DNA of 43,436 nucleotides, from NCBI GenBank assembly GCA_905204935.1, contig CAJLBJ010000018.1:1-43436 (forward strand). Reading direction: 5' to 3'. The stretch comes from an uncultured Lactobacillus sp. (GTDB lineage Bacteria; Bacillota; Bacilli; Lactobacillales; Lactobacillaceae). Positions 25,886 to 34,855 of this stretch are shown in pieces (position 1 is the stretch's first letter; each line of letters starts with the position of its first letter). Under the pieces are notes generated by a model, which had not been told where the DNA came from, did not search any database, and saw only the letters and a list, made by a program, of their open reading frames with translations. A program made the translations under genes and the position numbers.

Positions 25886-26623
25886 TTATCTTGTAAATTT
25901 CAAGTAAACAATTCCCGTTGTTAAAACAAGAACTGCTCCAAGTCCAGTCAAGATGATTGCTTTATGTTCACCTGTTTGACCTAAAACACCATCTTTTTTA
26001 GGATTATCTTGGTTATTTCCTTTATTGACTTGATAATTACTGTCAACATTAGAACCAGTTGATTCATCCTTGTTTGCATCATCTGTTACTGGCTTATCAC
26101 TAGGCTTTTGATCATCAGTAGTTGGCTCATCGCTAGGATTATCTGTTGGCGCATCTGTTTTTTGATCTTCAACCACTAAAGAACTCGCAATCATCTTTAA
26201 AGATTGTAATTGCTTTGTTTCATCAACAATTTCAACATCTGTTTGATTACTAAATTCTGTTTTAGTAGTGATCTTTGTAAATTCACCTAAAGTAACTCCA
26301 CCAGAGAAATCCTGTGCAGTTAAATCGGCTAAATACAAGGTAACTTCTTTAGTCTTCTTGTCGTAACGGACTTCATGAACTTGGCTATTATCTTGTAATA
26401 ATTTGTTATAAACAAAAGTTGGAGCCGTTGTTTGATCGCCATCAACTTTAATTGTCACTTTTAACGCATTTACGCTAGTAGCTTGAGGTAAAGTCATCTT
26501 TACTTCAACGTTGTTATCTTGAGCCTTAGTGAAGGAAACTTGGTTGCCATCGGCTTTTACATTAGTTACTTGAAACAACACAGCTACAACTAAACTTAAT
26601 AATGTTAACCAGATTTTTTTCAA
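25886..26623 (-). CDS. Surface-anchored cohesin-like protein (putative dockerin receptor)
   Basis: A 245-residue exported protein. Residues 1-24 are a signal peptide (LLSLVVAVLFQVTNVKA). Residues about 28-150 form a beta-rich domain with the layout of cohesins (VNALKVTIKVDG..., an exposed YDKKTKEVTLYLADL strand pair, GGVTLGEFTKITTKT). A 60-residue Asp/Pro/Thr/Lys linker follows, then LGQTGE (214-219), a hydrophobic segment (AIILTGLGAVLVLTTGIVYL) and a short KFTR tail. This is the plan of a sortase substrate, but Pro of LPxTG is Gly. The start is TTG with AGGAGGG 7 bases upstream. It follows, by 11 bp, the gene for an M60 peptidase that carries a dockerin, so the natural reading is a receptor that holds the protease on the cell. 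Cohesin identity is by pattern, not by search. Confidence 0.7.
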   Translation of the reverse strand: MKKIWLTLLSLVVAVLFQVTNVKADGNQVSFTKAQDNNVEVKMTLPQATSVNALKVTIKVDGDQTTAPTFVYNKLLQDNSQVHEVRYDKKTKEVTLYLADLTAQDFSGGVTLGEFTKITTKTEFSNQTDVEIVDETKQLQSLKMIASSLVVEDQKTDAPTDNPSDEPTTDDQKPSDKPVTDDANKDESTGSNVDSNYQVNKGNNQDNPKKDGVLGQTGEHKAIILTGLGAVLVLTTGIVYLKFTR

Positions 26624-26634
26624 AGTTTTCCCTC

Positions 26635-29600
26635 CTATTTTTTAATCGTTACTTGCTCAATTTGACTTGGCACATTTAGCCAGTTAGTATCTGCTACTAA
26701 ACGTTGACCTTCATTAGTTTGAGCATTATCGACACGATATAATTCAGCTCTGACTTGTTTTGGTAATTGGTCTTTATTCCACTTACCTGGATCTAACCAG
26801 TAGATGAAGGTACCATCACTTGTTTCACCCAAGTTACCATTTTCTGGAATATCAGCTAAGATGATTTGGTTAGCCACTAAAGCTCCATCTTCATCTACAC
26901 CACCCACAATCTTACCATCTTGATCATATAACAAGACAACATTGTAAGCTGGATTACCTTTGTACTTACCGGTAAAGATTAACGAACCTTTAGGAATCTT
27001 AAGTTGTTGTGTTTCATCGTAGACATAGTCTTCTTTTAATTCAAAGATTGCCGGTTGTTCATTTGTCAATCCGAATTCTACGTTATCACCACTTGGTCCT
27101 AAAACATCGATTTCGTTAATTGAAATATCTTTATTAGCTGAATTAATAAAGGTGACACGTACATAACGTGCATCATATGTTCCAATTAACTTATCTGAGC
27201 TTGCATTTGCAAAGTAAACAGTTTGCGGTGTCGTTGTTTGCCCTGCAAATTCACTTTGCTTAACTTTCTTCCAGTCTTTACCGTTTTGACTAATTTGAAT
27301 GTAGTAACCATAATTTGTTGATTCTTTTGTACCTGTAAACTTCAAGCCACACACATCTAATAATTGACCAAAATCAAATTCGACATAAGCATCGCCTTTA
27401 GTTGTTTTACCTGTATATGTTGTTTCATCTTTATTATCGATTACATTTACAATCGCTGATTTAACAACTGTTGAATCTGGATCGTCATCGTTATTATCTG
27501 GTGTTTGATCAGCATTTGATTGCATGTTAGTCGATACTTTCCAGGTTGATTTGTCATGACTACCATCACTAGAAATCTTAACACTACCAAGAGCAACAGG
27601 TGCTAAATAGTTAAGGTTTTTATCAACAATTCGAACACTATAAGAAACAACACGGTTGTTAATTGAAGCAACCACATCTGTGTATTCAGGTTTAGTAGTA
27701 AAACCGACTACTTTAGTTTGAGGTTGACCATTTTCAATGATTGTTCGACTAATTTCATAACCATGAACCTTAGCTAATTGATCTGATGATAAAGTCGTAG
27801 CAAGGTTAAGCTTCACACGATTTGGTTGAAGCTTATCAACTGTGATACTTGATTTAGCTGGATCAACATTGCCCGCTTCTTGTGGAATACTTGCGGCTTC
27901 ATTGTGTTCCAAACTATACGTATGTGCATCATCATCGGCATAATAGATTGCACGTGTTTCCTTTTCAAATTGTCCCATGTAATCTAAGGTTGTTTGATCT
28001 GGTGTCATTCCCCAACGAACGAAGAACTCACTTAAATCTTTTTGAGCCGCTGCACTAGCTAAACGCATGAAGTTTTGTTCTACACCACCATTTAATTTTA
28101 ATTCAATATTATTTGGCTTTGGTGCAGAAGCTGGATTACGTGAGTAGCTATCGACACGTGCATAAAACAAGTTGTCAAATTGATTTTGATAATCACTAAA
28201 CATCTTGTAGTTGTAATAACGGTCGTATGCCAAACGCAATTGCCAATACATAGCTAATTGTGTGAAGACATCGCTACTTTGACCCTTGGTATTTGATGTT
28301 GTCTTTTTGAAGATTTCATCATAACTCCAACGAACTGATGCGTTGCTATCTTTTGCTTGAGATAATTGTGCAAAATAGTTATTGGTAATTTCTGCAATAG
28401 CATAACTTGCTTGGTTGATATTATGTCCAATTTCATGAGCAATTCCCCAACCAAATAAGTTACCTTCTTGATATTTACCAGCTTCAGTTGCCTTGATTGG
28501 TTGACCTTGTACCATACCAGGTGTTTGATCCCATTCAATCCCAATATGATTTCCACCAGCATACATAAATGCTCCAGCAAACATCCGCATATAACGAATA
28601 TTTAGGTGTTGTGCTGGCAAGCGATTCTTATCACCAGCACCAATTGCATTACTTAAACCTTTATGTTGATAGAACAATGTCATCATTTGATCCATTGCAT
28701 CAACAGAAGCTAATAAAGCTTTAGCCTCATCTTTACCGTTTAAACCAGCCAAAATTTGGGTAGCTGGCAAGCTTAACATCATATTTTGTAATTGAATATC
28801 ACTCGTATTAGCAACATTTTCTTTTAAGTTAAAGACTCCATTTGTTGTGTAGCCTAACTTGTTAGTTGTTAATCCATTAACTTGTTGTTTTAAGTCTGCC
28901 AAGTATTGGGTAACTTTAGCTAGACGTTCTTGTTCATCTGTTACATTATGCAAGTTTAAGGTTGCAGTCTTAATGCCACCGCTGACACGTACACTGTAGT
29001 TTGCGTTGTCGTTATTTCCGTTAAATGTAATATATAACGGTCCACCTTGTTGCGTTGCTAAACTAGTTAACTCAGGTAAAGTAATCTCGTTTTTACCAAC
29101 TTTTAAGGCAAATGTTTGTCCTGTTAAGGAGTTTGATTCTGCATAATATTGTGTTGGAACTAATGTCAATGGTGTGTTATCACCAACCTTACCATTTGGT
29201 GTACCAACATAAATTGTAACTGTTTGATCAGCTTGACCACTAACACCTAATGGTTGCCATGCATTTAAACCACTAGCAAAACCTAGATGTCCGTCTTTGC
29301 TTGCTGTAATTGTTGGATCAATCTTTAAGACATCACCTTTTTGTTTATCCGCTAAGATAGCTTTAGCCATATCAAGTTCAGCTTGTAAGCTGTCCTTATC
29401 CATGATGTATTCACCACTGACTTCATCTTTAGTGTCTAAACGTTTTTGTAAATCAGTTAATGTTTGTTCTGTAACTGTACTGTTTAATTCCAAATGCAAG
29501 TTATCTTTGAATAATGCATTGATATCATCTTCTAAGCTATCGTAATGATAGAAATTCATTTCTGCTACAGTAATATACCATGGACTTGAACCATAACGTC

Positions 29601-31788
29601 CAATTCCGATACGTAATTGATTGGTTTTTACTGGAGTTGGGAATTTAACATCGTAATAACTACTACCTTGACTATCTTTTTTCTTGGCAATCGTTACACC
29701 ATTAATTTGTTGTTCCTTGCCTTGATCGTCTAAGTACTTAACGTTGATATAAGAAAATGTACCGACATCGAATGGCTCTGCAAAAGTAAAGCGATTCATC
29801 TCATATTTTTGATCAAATTTAACGACAATCCCTTTGCCAGGTCCCGGATAAGCGCCTCCTTCGTCCCAGTCATCGACACGTAAATATGAACTAAAGTCGT
29901 TATCCGCTAAACCGTTAGCCGTTTTTTGGTTTGCGTCTAGTGGACTGTTGACCATGTAACCACGACCACCTGTGATTGATTCAATATGATTACTTAACTT
30001 ACCTTCACCATTAGAAGTGTTGATCAACTTGTATTTTGGCATCAAAATCGTTTTAATGCTCTTAGTCTTAGCTTGAGCCACCAATGATGGTTCACTATCG
30101 CCTAAGTTATTGTGACCGACCACATAAACTTGGTAAGTCGTGTCATCTTTTAAGTTGTCGATCGTCACGCTGTTAGTTGTAATCTTTTGTGCATACAGCG
30201 TATAGTCTTTTTGACTATCTTCTTTGTAGTAAACACTGTATGATTCGGTATCGTCCATGTTTTTCCAAGAAACCTTAAGAGCCTTGAAGCTGCCACTTGC
30301 CGTAACATTATCTGGCTTTGGTGGCTTTTTATCTGGCATTGGTCTAGCTGTAACCACATCGCTATAAGCACTTTGCCACTTACCATTGACGCTACGAACT
30401 CTAACTTGATACTCTTGATTATTAACTAACTTCTTACCATTAAAGGTTGTAATTAAAATATTATTTTCAGCAGCTTCGTATACTTGTGATTTACCATTAT
30501 TTGTAACTTCTACTTCATAACCACTAACATTGACTTCTTTTTTCCAAGACAATGCAAATTCGTTACTACCATTGGTTACTTTTAAATTAGTTGGAATTGA
30601 CATTACTGGTTCAGGAATCTTATCTTCCATTCCGTTAACAAATTCCACCTTACTGATTTGTGCTAAATTGTTATCAGTAGTTGTCTTGGTAATCTTGATA
30701 GACACTTTTTTAACTGCGACTTGACCGCCTAAATCAATAATAAAGTTCCCGTTTTCGTCTCGACTGACACTTGTTTGACGAACCTTAGTATTTTGGGCAG
30801 TCAAAGCAAATTCACGTACTTCACCATTAGCAAGTTCAACTGCAATCGTACCTTCTTCAATTGCATTTTCACCTAATGTCGTTTGAACAACGACTTTTTC
30901 AAGTTCTTGTTCCTTTAAATCAAAAGCAACTTCAACTGGATTTTCATCTGAAATAGGTTCTTTATTTGCCGGTTGTAAACCTACTACGTTATTATCAGTA
31001 CCTGGTTGAATCAAATCTGCAAGGTTACCTTCTACATTTGTTGTTTCACTTGCTTGAATTTGATCTTTTGTAACAGCAACCTTAGTTTCAACTGTTGATA
31101 AATATTCTAGCTTAGCTTGATCTATTGCTTCACCATGAGCTTGTTGTTGCTCTAATAAAGTATATAAATCAACTAAATCAACCTTGCTATCACTATTTAA
31201 ATCATACTTAGCATCAGTTACTTTAGCTTGTATTGCATCAACCATTACAGTATAATCCGCTTCATTTATCTGACCATCACCATTTAAATCGGCTTGTCCT
31301 GGATCTACATTCACTTCTGGACGTAATACCCCAGGATGGTTTTCGCCTTTTTGATAATCATAACCATTTAAAAAGTCTGTATATACCGTAATTTGTTTGA
31401 TATTGTTAGCAACTTCTAACGTTTGTCGATATTTTTGATAACCTTTTGCCGTTAATTCAACGGTATATGTACCTGTTGCAAGATTGTTAAACTCTATTGT
31501 CTGCAAGTTTGTAGTTTTATCAATTGCTTCTACCATCAATTCTTGCGTTTGAACTTGCTTACCACTAGCATCATATAACACCGCATTAACAGCTACTGTA
31601 CTAGTTTGCGTAGGGCCTGCACCTAATTGGATATTAATCTTACCAATATCGTTAGTAGTTGTTACTTTAGTAGCTTGTGTCGTTGATGCAACTTGTTGGC
31701 TTTCAACGGCATAAACTACGCCTAACGGATTAGCTATCGATCCTAGCAAAATACTACCTAACATAGCCAAATGTAAAAATTTCTTCAT
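26635..31788 (-). CDS. Secreted multidomain M60-family metallopeptidase with N-terminal dockerin
   Basis: A 1717-residue exported protease likely aimed at mucin-type glycoproteins. In order: signal peptide (about 1-28); a carboxypeptidase-regulatory-like beta domain (about 50-130); a dockerin (about 165-215) with two Ca-binding loops, DLNGDGQINEAD and DLNSDSKVDLVD; a beta domain (about 260-390); two fibronectin type III domains (about 395-485, 490-578); a discoidin/F5-8-like domain (about 600-748); the M60 domain with zinc motif HEIGH (1118-1122) and the second Glu at 1133 (SYAIAE); and a second discoidin-like domain (about 1435-1570). There is no cell-wall anchor. A GTG at 31803 touches the AAAGGAG site, so I use the ATG at 31788, where the signal peptide begins (MKKFLHLAMLGS). 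The cohesin-like gene follows in the same operon. Confidence 0.88.
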   Translation of the reverse strand: MKKFLHLAMLGSILLGSIANPLGVVYAVESQQVASTTQATKVTTTNDIGKINIQLGAGPTQTSTVAVNAVLYDASGKQVQTQELMVEAIDKTTNLQTIEFNNLATGTYTVELTAKGYQKYRQTLEVANNIKQITVYTDFLNGYDYQKGENHPGVLRPEVNVDPGQADLNGDGQINEADYTVMVDAIQAKVTDAKYDLNSDSKVDLVDLYTLLEQQQAHGEAIDQAKLEYLSTVETKVAVTKDQIQASETTNVEGNLADLIQPGTDNNVVGLQPANKEPISDENPVEVAFDLKEQELEKVVVQTTLGENAIEEGTIAVELANGEVREFALTAQNTKVRQTSVSRDENGNFIIDLGGQVAVKKVSIKITKTTTDNNLAQISKVEFVNGMEDKIPEPVMSIPTNLKVTNGSNEFALSWKKEVNVSGYEVEVTNNGKSQVYEAAENNILITTFNGKKLVNNQEYQVRVRSVNGKWQSAYSDVVTARPMPDKKPPKPDNVTASGSFKALKVSWKNMDDTESYSVYYKEDSQKDYTLYAQKITTNSVTIDNLKDDTTYQVYVVGHNNLGDSEPSLVAQAKTKSIKTILMPKYKLINTSNGEGKLSNHIESITGGRGYMVNSPLDANQKTANGLADNDFSSYLRVDDWDEGGAYPGPGKGIVVKFDQKYEMNRFTFAEPFDVGTFSYINVKYLDDQGKEQQINGVTIAKKKDSQGSSYYDVKFPTPVKTNQLRIGIGRYGSSPWYITVAEMNFYHYDSLEDDINALFKDNLHLELNSTVTEQTLTDLQKRLDTKDEVSGEYIMDKDSLQAELDMAKAILADKQKGDVLKIDPTITASKDGHLGFASGLNAWQPLGVSGQADQTVTIYVGTPNGKVGDNTPLTLVPTQYYAESNSLTGQTFALKVGKNEITLPELTSLATQQGGPLYITFNGNNDNANYSVRVSGGIKTATLNLHNVTDEQERLAKVTQYLADLKQQVNGLTTNKLGYTTNGVFNLKENVANTSDIQLQNMMLSLPATQILAGLNGKDEAKALLASVDAMDQMMTLFYQHKGLSNAIGAGDKNRLPAQHLNIRYMRMFAGAFMYAGGNHIGIEWDQTPGMVQGQPIKATEAGKYQEGNLFGWGIAHEIGHNINQASYAIAEITNNYFAQLSQAKDSNASVRWSYDEIFKKTTSNTKGQSSDVFTQLAMYWQLRLAYDRYYNYKMFSDYQNQFDNLFYARVDSYSRNPASAPKPNNIELKLNGGVEQNFMRLASAAAQKDLSEFFVRWGMTPDQTTLDYMGQFEKETRAIYYADDDAHTYSLEHNEAASIPQEAGNVDPAKSSITVDKLQPNRVKLNLATTLSSDQLAKVHGYEISRTIIENGQPQTKVVGFTTKPEYTDVVASINNRVVSYSVRIVDKNLNYLAPVALGSVKISSDGSHDKSTWKVSTNMQSNADQTPDNNDDDPDSTVVKSAIVNVIDNKDETTYTGKTTKGDAYVEFDFGQLLDVCGLKFTGTKESTNYGYYIQISQNGKDWKKVKQSEFAGQTTTPQTVYFANASSDKLIGTYDARYVRVTFINSANKDISINEIDVLGPSGDNVEFGLTNEQPAIFELKEDYVYDETQQLKIPKGSLIFTGKYKGNPAYNVVLLYDQDGKIVGGVDEDGALVANQIILADIPENGNLGETSDGTFIYWLDPGKWNKDQLPKQVRAELYRVDNAQTNEGQRLVADTNWLNVPSQIEQVTIKK

Positions 31789-31863
31789 TTTACTAACATC
31801 CACTCCTTTACTCTTTTTATGTGATAATTTAAATATTTATTTAAATAATACTCACAATGATTC

Positions 31864-31892
31864 AGTTTACCCATATATTTTTTAATAGTCAA
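31864..31892 (-). promoter_or_regulatory. Promoter of the M60/cohesin operon
   Basis: On the minus strand TTGACT (31892-31887) and TAAACT (31869-31864) are 17 bases apart. The start would be about 70 bases before the M60 start codon. No cre or palindromic operator is evident. Confidence 0.65.
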
Positions 31893-31995
31893 TATATTTT
31901 ATCAAAAAATTCAAAATATATTGCATAACCGTTAGATTATAATAATTAATCATTATAACAAATAAGTTACTTCGAATAATCCCTAATAACAGCAC

Positions 31996-32032
31996 TAAAA
32001 AAAGCCCCCCAAAAAAATCTAGGGTGGACTTT
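31996..32032 (-). terminator. Terminator of veg
   Basis: On the minus strand AAAGTCCACCCT pairs imperfectly with GGGGGGCTTT and ends in TTTTTTT. It separates veg from the M60 promoter. Confidence 0.7.
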
Positions 32033-32058
32033 CATACTTAAATTTATCACTTTTTATA

Positions 32059-32304
32059 CTATATAACTTCTCTAAATTCTAATTCAATATTTTTAGTTAA
32101 AACATCTATATAACTAAACGATACTCTACGTTGTTTATCTTCAACGTCTAAATCAACAATAAACACCGCTGGAAAGGTACTAACTAAAACCCCACGACGA
32201 ACTTGTACATTCTTGCGTCCAATCTGTGTTGTGACGGTTAAATGGCTTCCAATCTGATTATCTAACTTCGCTTTGATCCGCTTAATGGTATCTGTATCTG
32301 GCAT
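32059..32304 (-). CDS. veg: Veg-family protein
   Basis: An 81-residue small basic protein of the Veg family: IKAKLDNQIGSHLTVTTQIGRKN and RRGVLVSTFPAVFIVDLD are family hallmarks, as is FSYIDVLT near the end. In Bacillus subtilis Veg stimulates biofilm formation; in most bacteria its role is unclear. Its place right after rsmA is the usual one in Firmicutes, though here a promoter and a leader of about 225 bases separate the two. It is followed by its own terminator. Confidence 0.92.
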   Translation of the reverse strand: MPDTDTIKRIKAKLDNQIGSHLTVTTQIGRKNVQVRRGVLVSTFPAVFIVDLDVEDKQRRVSFSYIDVLTKNIELEFREVI

Positions 32305-32530
32305 TATCTTTTGGTTGCCAAAAATCTAGTTAAATCTAGTTAATTGAGTATTCACACAAGCCCCCTCATATCAACCATTTAACTTAAAAATACCTAAACA
32401 TTGATCCCTGTGCAATTGCTAATTATGTTAGATTTTTTCGATGTTACATGTTTTGACAATTTTCCTTTCATGGTTTTGGTTCATCCCATTTAGGGAAGCG
32501 ATTGGTTGTAACCTACGCAACCGCTCTACA
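32305..32530 (-). other. Long structured 5' leader of veg
   Basis: Between the predicted transcription start (about 32530) and veg there is no open frame of note. On the minus strand the leader opens with a hairpin AGCGGTTG...CAACC..CGCT, then a small TCCC/GGGA hairpin, and later a wide pairing CACA..ATCAA with TTGAT..TGTG near the gene. Direct copies of CTAGATT(TAA) lie just before veg. I could not match it to a known riboswitch or T-box, and it holds no U-tailed terminator. Confidence 0.4.
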
Positions 32531-32537
32531 AAAGATA

Positions 32538-32566
32538 ATTTTAACACATTAACTCAAATTTTACAA
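32538..32566 (-). promoter_or_regulatory. Promoter of veg
   Basis: On the minus strand TTGTAA (32566-32561) and TAAAAT (32543-32538) are 17 bases apart, with TGT directly before the -10 box (extended -10). Confidence 0.7.
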
Positions 32567-32621
32567 TTTTATCACATACTATATATTTTTACAAGCTAAA
32601 TGAGAATTTTTTTATAGCTTT

Positions 32622-33512
32622 TTAAATGATATCATATTTTTCTAATTCCTCACTCAAAGCAATAAATTGCTCTAAACTTAAAGTTTCTGCACGTACACTT
32701 TGGGCAAGCTCTAATTTCGCTAAGACCTCTTGTAATAATTGTTTTTGTTCTGGTTGTTTACCATACAATGCTTGTAAATTATTCCATAGACTCTTTCGCC
32801 GATGTGCAAAGCAACCTTTTACTAGTTTTTGAAAATGAGAATAATTATTAACATGATATTTTTCTACTGGGCGTTTTTGTAAAACAACAATCGCAGAATC
32901 GACTTTAGGTTGTGGAATAAAGACTGTCTTAGGAACAATAAAAGCTATTTGTGCATCCATTTGATATTGAACCGCAATCGATAAAGAACCATAGTCCTTG
33001 TTTCCTGGATTAGCGGATAAACGATCAGCAACTTCTTTTTGCATCATGACTACAATCGTTGCAAAATCAACTCCGCTCTCCAATAAATGCATGATAATTG
33101 GTGTCGTAATGTAATAAGGCAAGTTCGCCACAATTTTAATTGGATGTTTGCCATCAAAATGTTGTGCAATCAAGGCTTGCAAGTCAGCTTTTAAAATGTC
33201 TTGATGTACAACTTCAACATTAGGATAAGGTGAAAGTGTATCGGCTAAAACAGGTAACAAGCGCTCATCGATTTCTAAAGCCATAACCTTATGCGCACGC
33301 TTAGCCAGTTGTTCTGTCAACGCACCAATTCCTGGGCCAATCTCGATAATATCATCATCTTCACTTACTTGCCCTGCTGCTACGATGTTTTTTAAGATAT
33401 TAATGTCGGTTAAAAAGTTTTGACCTAAGCTTTTTTTAAAGGTCAACCCATAACTTTCCATAATCGCTCTGGTTCGTGTAGGTGACGCAATTTCAGGTAT
33501 TTGATTATTCAT
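32622..33512 (-). CDS. rsmA: 16S rRNA (adenine(1518)-N(6)/adenine(1519)-N(6))-dimethyltransferase
   Basis: A 296-residue methyltransferase (KsgA) that dimethylates two adjacent adenines near the 3' end of 16S rRNA during 30S assembly. SAM-binding motif EIGPGIGALTEQLA (about 56-69), acidic loop ALEIDERLLPVL, and catalytic motif IV NLPYYITTPI (about 130) are present; KKSLGQNFL starts the conserved fold. A longer frame reaches 33533, but AAGGAGG lies 6 bases before the ATG at 33512. It overlaps the end of rnmV by 8 bases, so translation is coupled. Sensitivity to kasugamycin is the usual phenotype of loss in this family. Confidence 0.95.
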   Translation of the reverse strand: MNNQIPEIASPTRTRAIMESYGLTFKKSLGQNFLTDINILKNIVAAGQVSEDDDIIEIGPGIGALTEQLAKRAHKVMALEIDERLLPVLADTLSPYPNVEVVHQDILKADLQALIAQHFDGKHPIKIVANLPYYITTPIIMHLLESGVDFATIVVMMQKEVADRLSANPGNKDYGSLSIAVQYQMDAQIAFIVPKTVFIPQPKVDSAIVVLQKRPVEKYHVNNYSHFQKLVKGCFAHRRKSLWNNLQALYGKQPEQKQLLQEVLAKLELAQSVRAETLSLEQFIALSEELEKYDII

Positions 33513-34074
33513 CGATTTCCTCCTTAATCTCACTTAATGCATTTAATAATTGTGTTGGTGTGATCTGAAATAGATTCAACCGCTTATAAAGTTGTTTGCC
33601 ATTAACGTAGCCAATTCCTAGTTTTTCTCCTAACAAGCGCCGTTTTTGTTTGGCTTCTTTACCATTGATTAAACCTTCTTGCATCAATAACGCTTGCTCA
33701 ATTAATGGTGGCTGTTCAAGACATTCCGTATATAAATTACGTAACGCTTCTTGAATCGCTTCAACACTGGCATGTTCTACTCCTAGACTGCCTTTATGAT
33801 CAGGGGTTGCATCTTTGCGCTTTAAAAAGGCATGCTTGACACCTGGAACAGCTTCTTGAATGATTTTTCGAATCTTTTCTCCTGAAAAATCTGGGTCGGT
33901 AAATACAATTATGCCGCGTTTTTCATGGAGCTCTTCAATTTGAGCAAGCGTTTCATCACTGATTGCAGAGCCTCTGGTTTCTAATGTATCAGCATTGACG
34001 GCCATTTGAATACGTTTGGTATCGTCTTTGCCTTCAACAACGATTACTTCTTGAATCTTCATCTTTTCTGTCAT
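33505..34074 (-). CDS. rnmV: Ribonuclease M5 (5S rRNA maturation)
   Basis: A 189-residue TOPRIM nuclease that trims the 5S rRNA precursor. The TOPRIM motif IQEVIVVEGKDDTKRI opens the protein and IIVFTDPDFSGEKIRK carries the DxD part; a C-terminal domain follows. The ATG overlaps the tatD stop (ATGA) and the gene end overlaps rsmA, the standard Firmicute arrangement tatD-rnmV-rsmA. A second in-frame ATG (MKIQEV, four codons later) is a possible alternative start. Confidence 0.94.
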   Translation of the reverse strand: MTEKMKIQEVIVVEGKDDTKRIQMAVNADTLETRGSAISDETLAQIEELHEKRGIIVFTDPDFSGEKIRKIIQEAVPGVKHAFLKRKDATPDHKGSLGVEHASVEAIQEALRNLYTECLEQPPLIEQALLMQEGLINGKEAKQKRRLLGEKLGIGYVNGKQLYKRLNLFQITPTQLLNALSEIKEEIDE

Positions 34075-34838
34075 TTAATCTTCAATAACCTCTTTGTATT
34101 TTCTGTCGTAATTTGTGCTAATTGCTTGGCTGTTAGCCCCTTTAATTGTGCTAAATATTCCAATGTATAGCGTGTCATTGCCGGTTCATTCATTTGCCCT
34201 CTAAAAGGATGTGGCGTCAAATAAGGAGCATCGGTTTCAACTAAGATATTTTCTAAAGGTGTTGCCAAAGCAGCATCTTTAACATCTTTAGCACTGCTAA
34301 AAGTAACCACTCCACTATAAGAAAGTCGCATCCCCAAGTCTAAAAATTTTTGGGCCCATTGTTTATCACCATTGAAACTATGCATAATTCCGCCATTTTT
34401 CCAAATTTGATTTTGTTTCAAAATTTCATAGCAATCTTCAAACGCATCTCGATTATGCACGCTAATTGGTAAATTTAATTCCTGCGCTAACTTGATTTGA
34501 CGAGCAAACACCTTTTTTTGCAATTCATGGTCTAAATCACAGTGATAATCCAATCCAATTTCACCTAAAACTTTTAGCTTAGGCTGTGTTTTAAAAAGCT
34601 CAACTAACTTTTTTTCATAGTCTAAACTCCACTTATCTGCCGATTCAGGATGACAGCCAACTGCACCATAGATTCCTTCAAATGCTAATAACTCTAGCAA
34701 CTTATCTGTACTGGGTTGATCATAGGCTATCACAAGCATTCTAGTGACATCTAAAGCTTTAGCACGCTCAATAACATCTGGTAAATCATCTTTAAACTCA
34801 CTTGAATTAATGTGTGTATGCGAATCAAAAATCTGCAT
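34071..34838 (-). CDS. tatD: TatD-family metal-dependent hydrolase/DNase
   Basis: A 255-residue TIM-barrel hydrolase. Metal-binding motifs: IFDSHTHINS at the start, GCHPES (about 65), GEIGLDYHCD (about 90), VHNRDAF (about 127) and VETDAPYLTP (about 203). Family members act as 3'-5' DNases in DNA or RNA quality control. The ATG at 34838 has GGGGG upstream; the longer frame from 34871 would overlap the terminator hairpin and is unlikely. First gene after metG, coupled to rnmV. Confidence 0.92.
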   Translation of the reverse strand: MQIFDSHTHINSSEFKDDLPDVIERAKALDVTRMLVIAYDQPSTDKLLELLAFEGIYGAVGCHPESADKWSLDYEKKLVELFKTQPKLKVLGEIGLDYHCDLDHELQKKVFARQIKLAQELNLPISVHNRDAFEDCYEILKQNQIWKNGGIMHSFNGDKQWAQKFLDLGMRLSYSGVVTFSSAKDVKDAALATPLENILVETDAPYLTPHPFRGQMNEPAMTRYTLEYLAQLKGLTAKQLAQITTENTKRLLKIK

Positions 34839-34855
34839 CTGTGCGTATCCCCCTT

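Noticed and set aside
32305..32530. Known lysine, purine, FMN or TPP riboswitch before veg
   Set aside because: None of the consensus cores that I can recall are present; kept as an unassigned leader instead.
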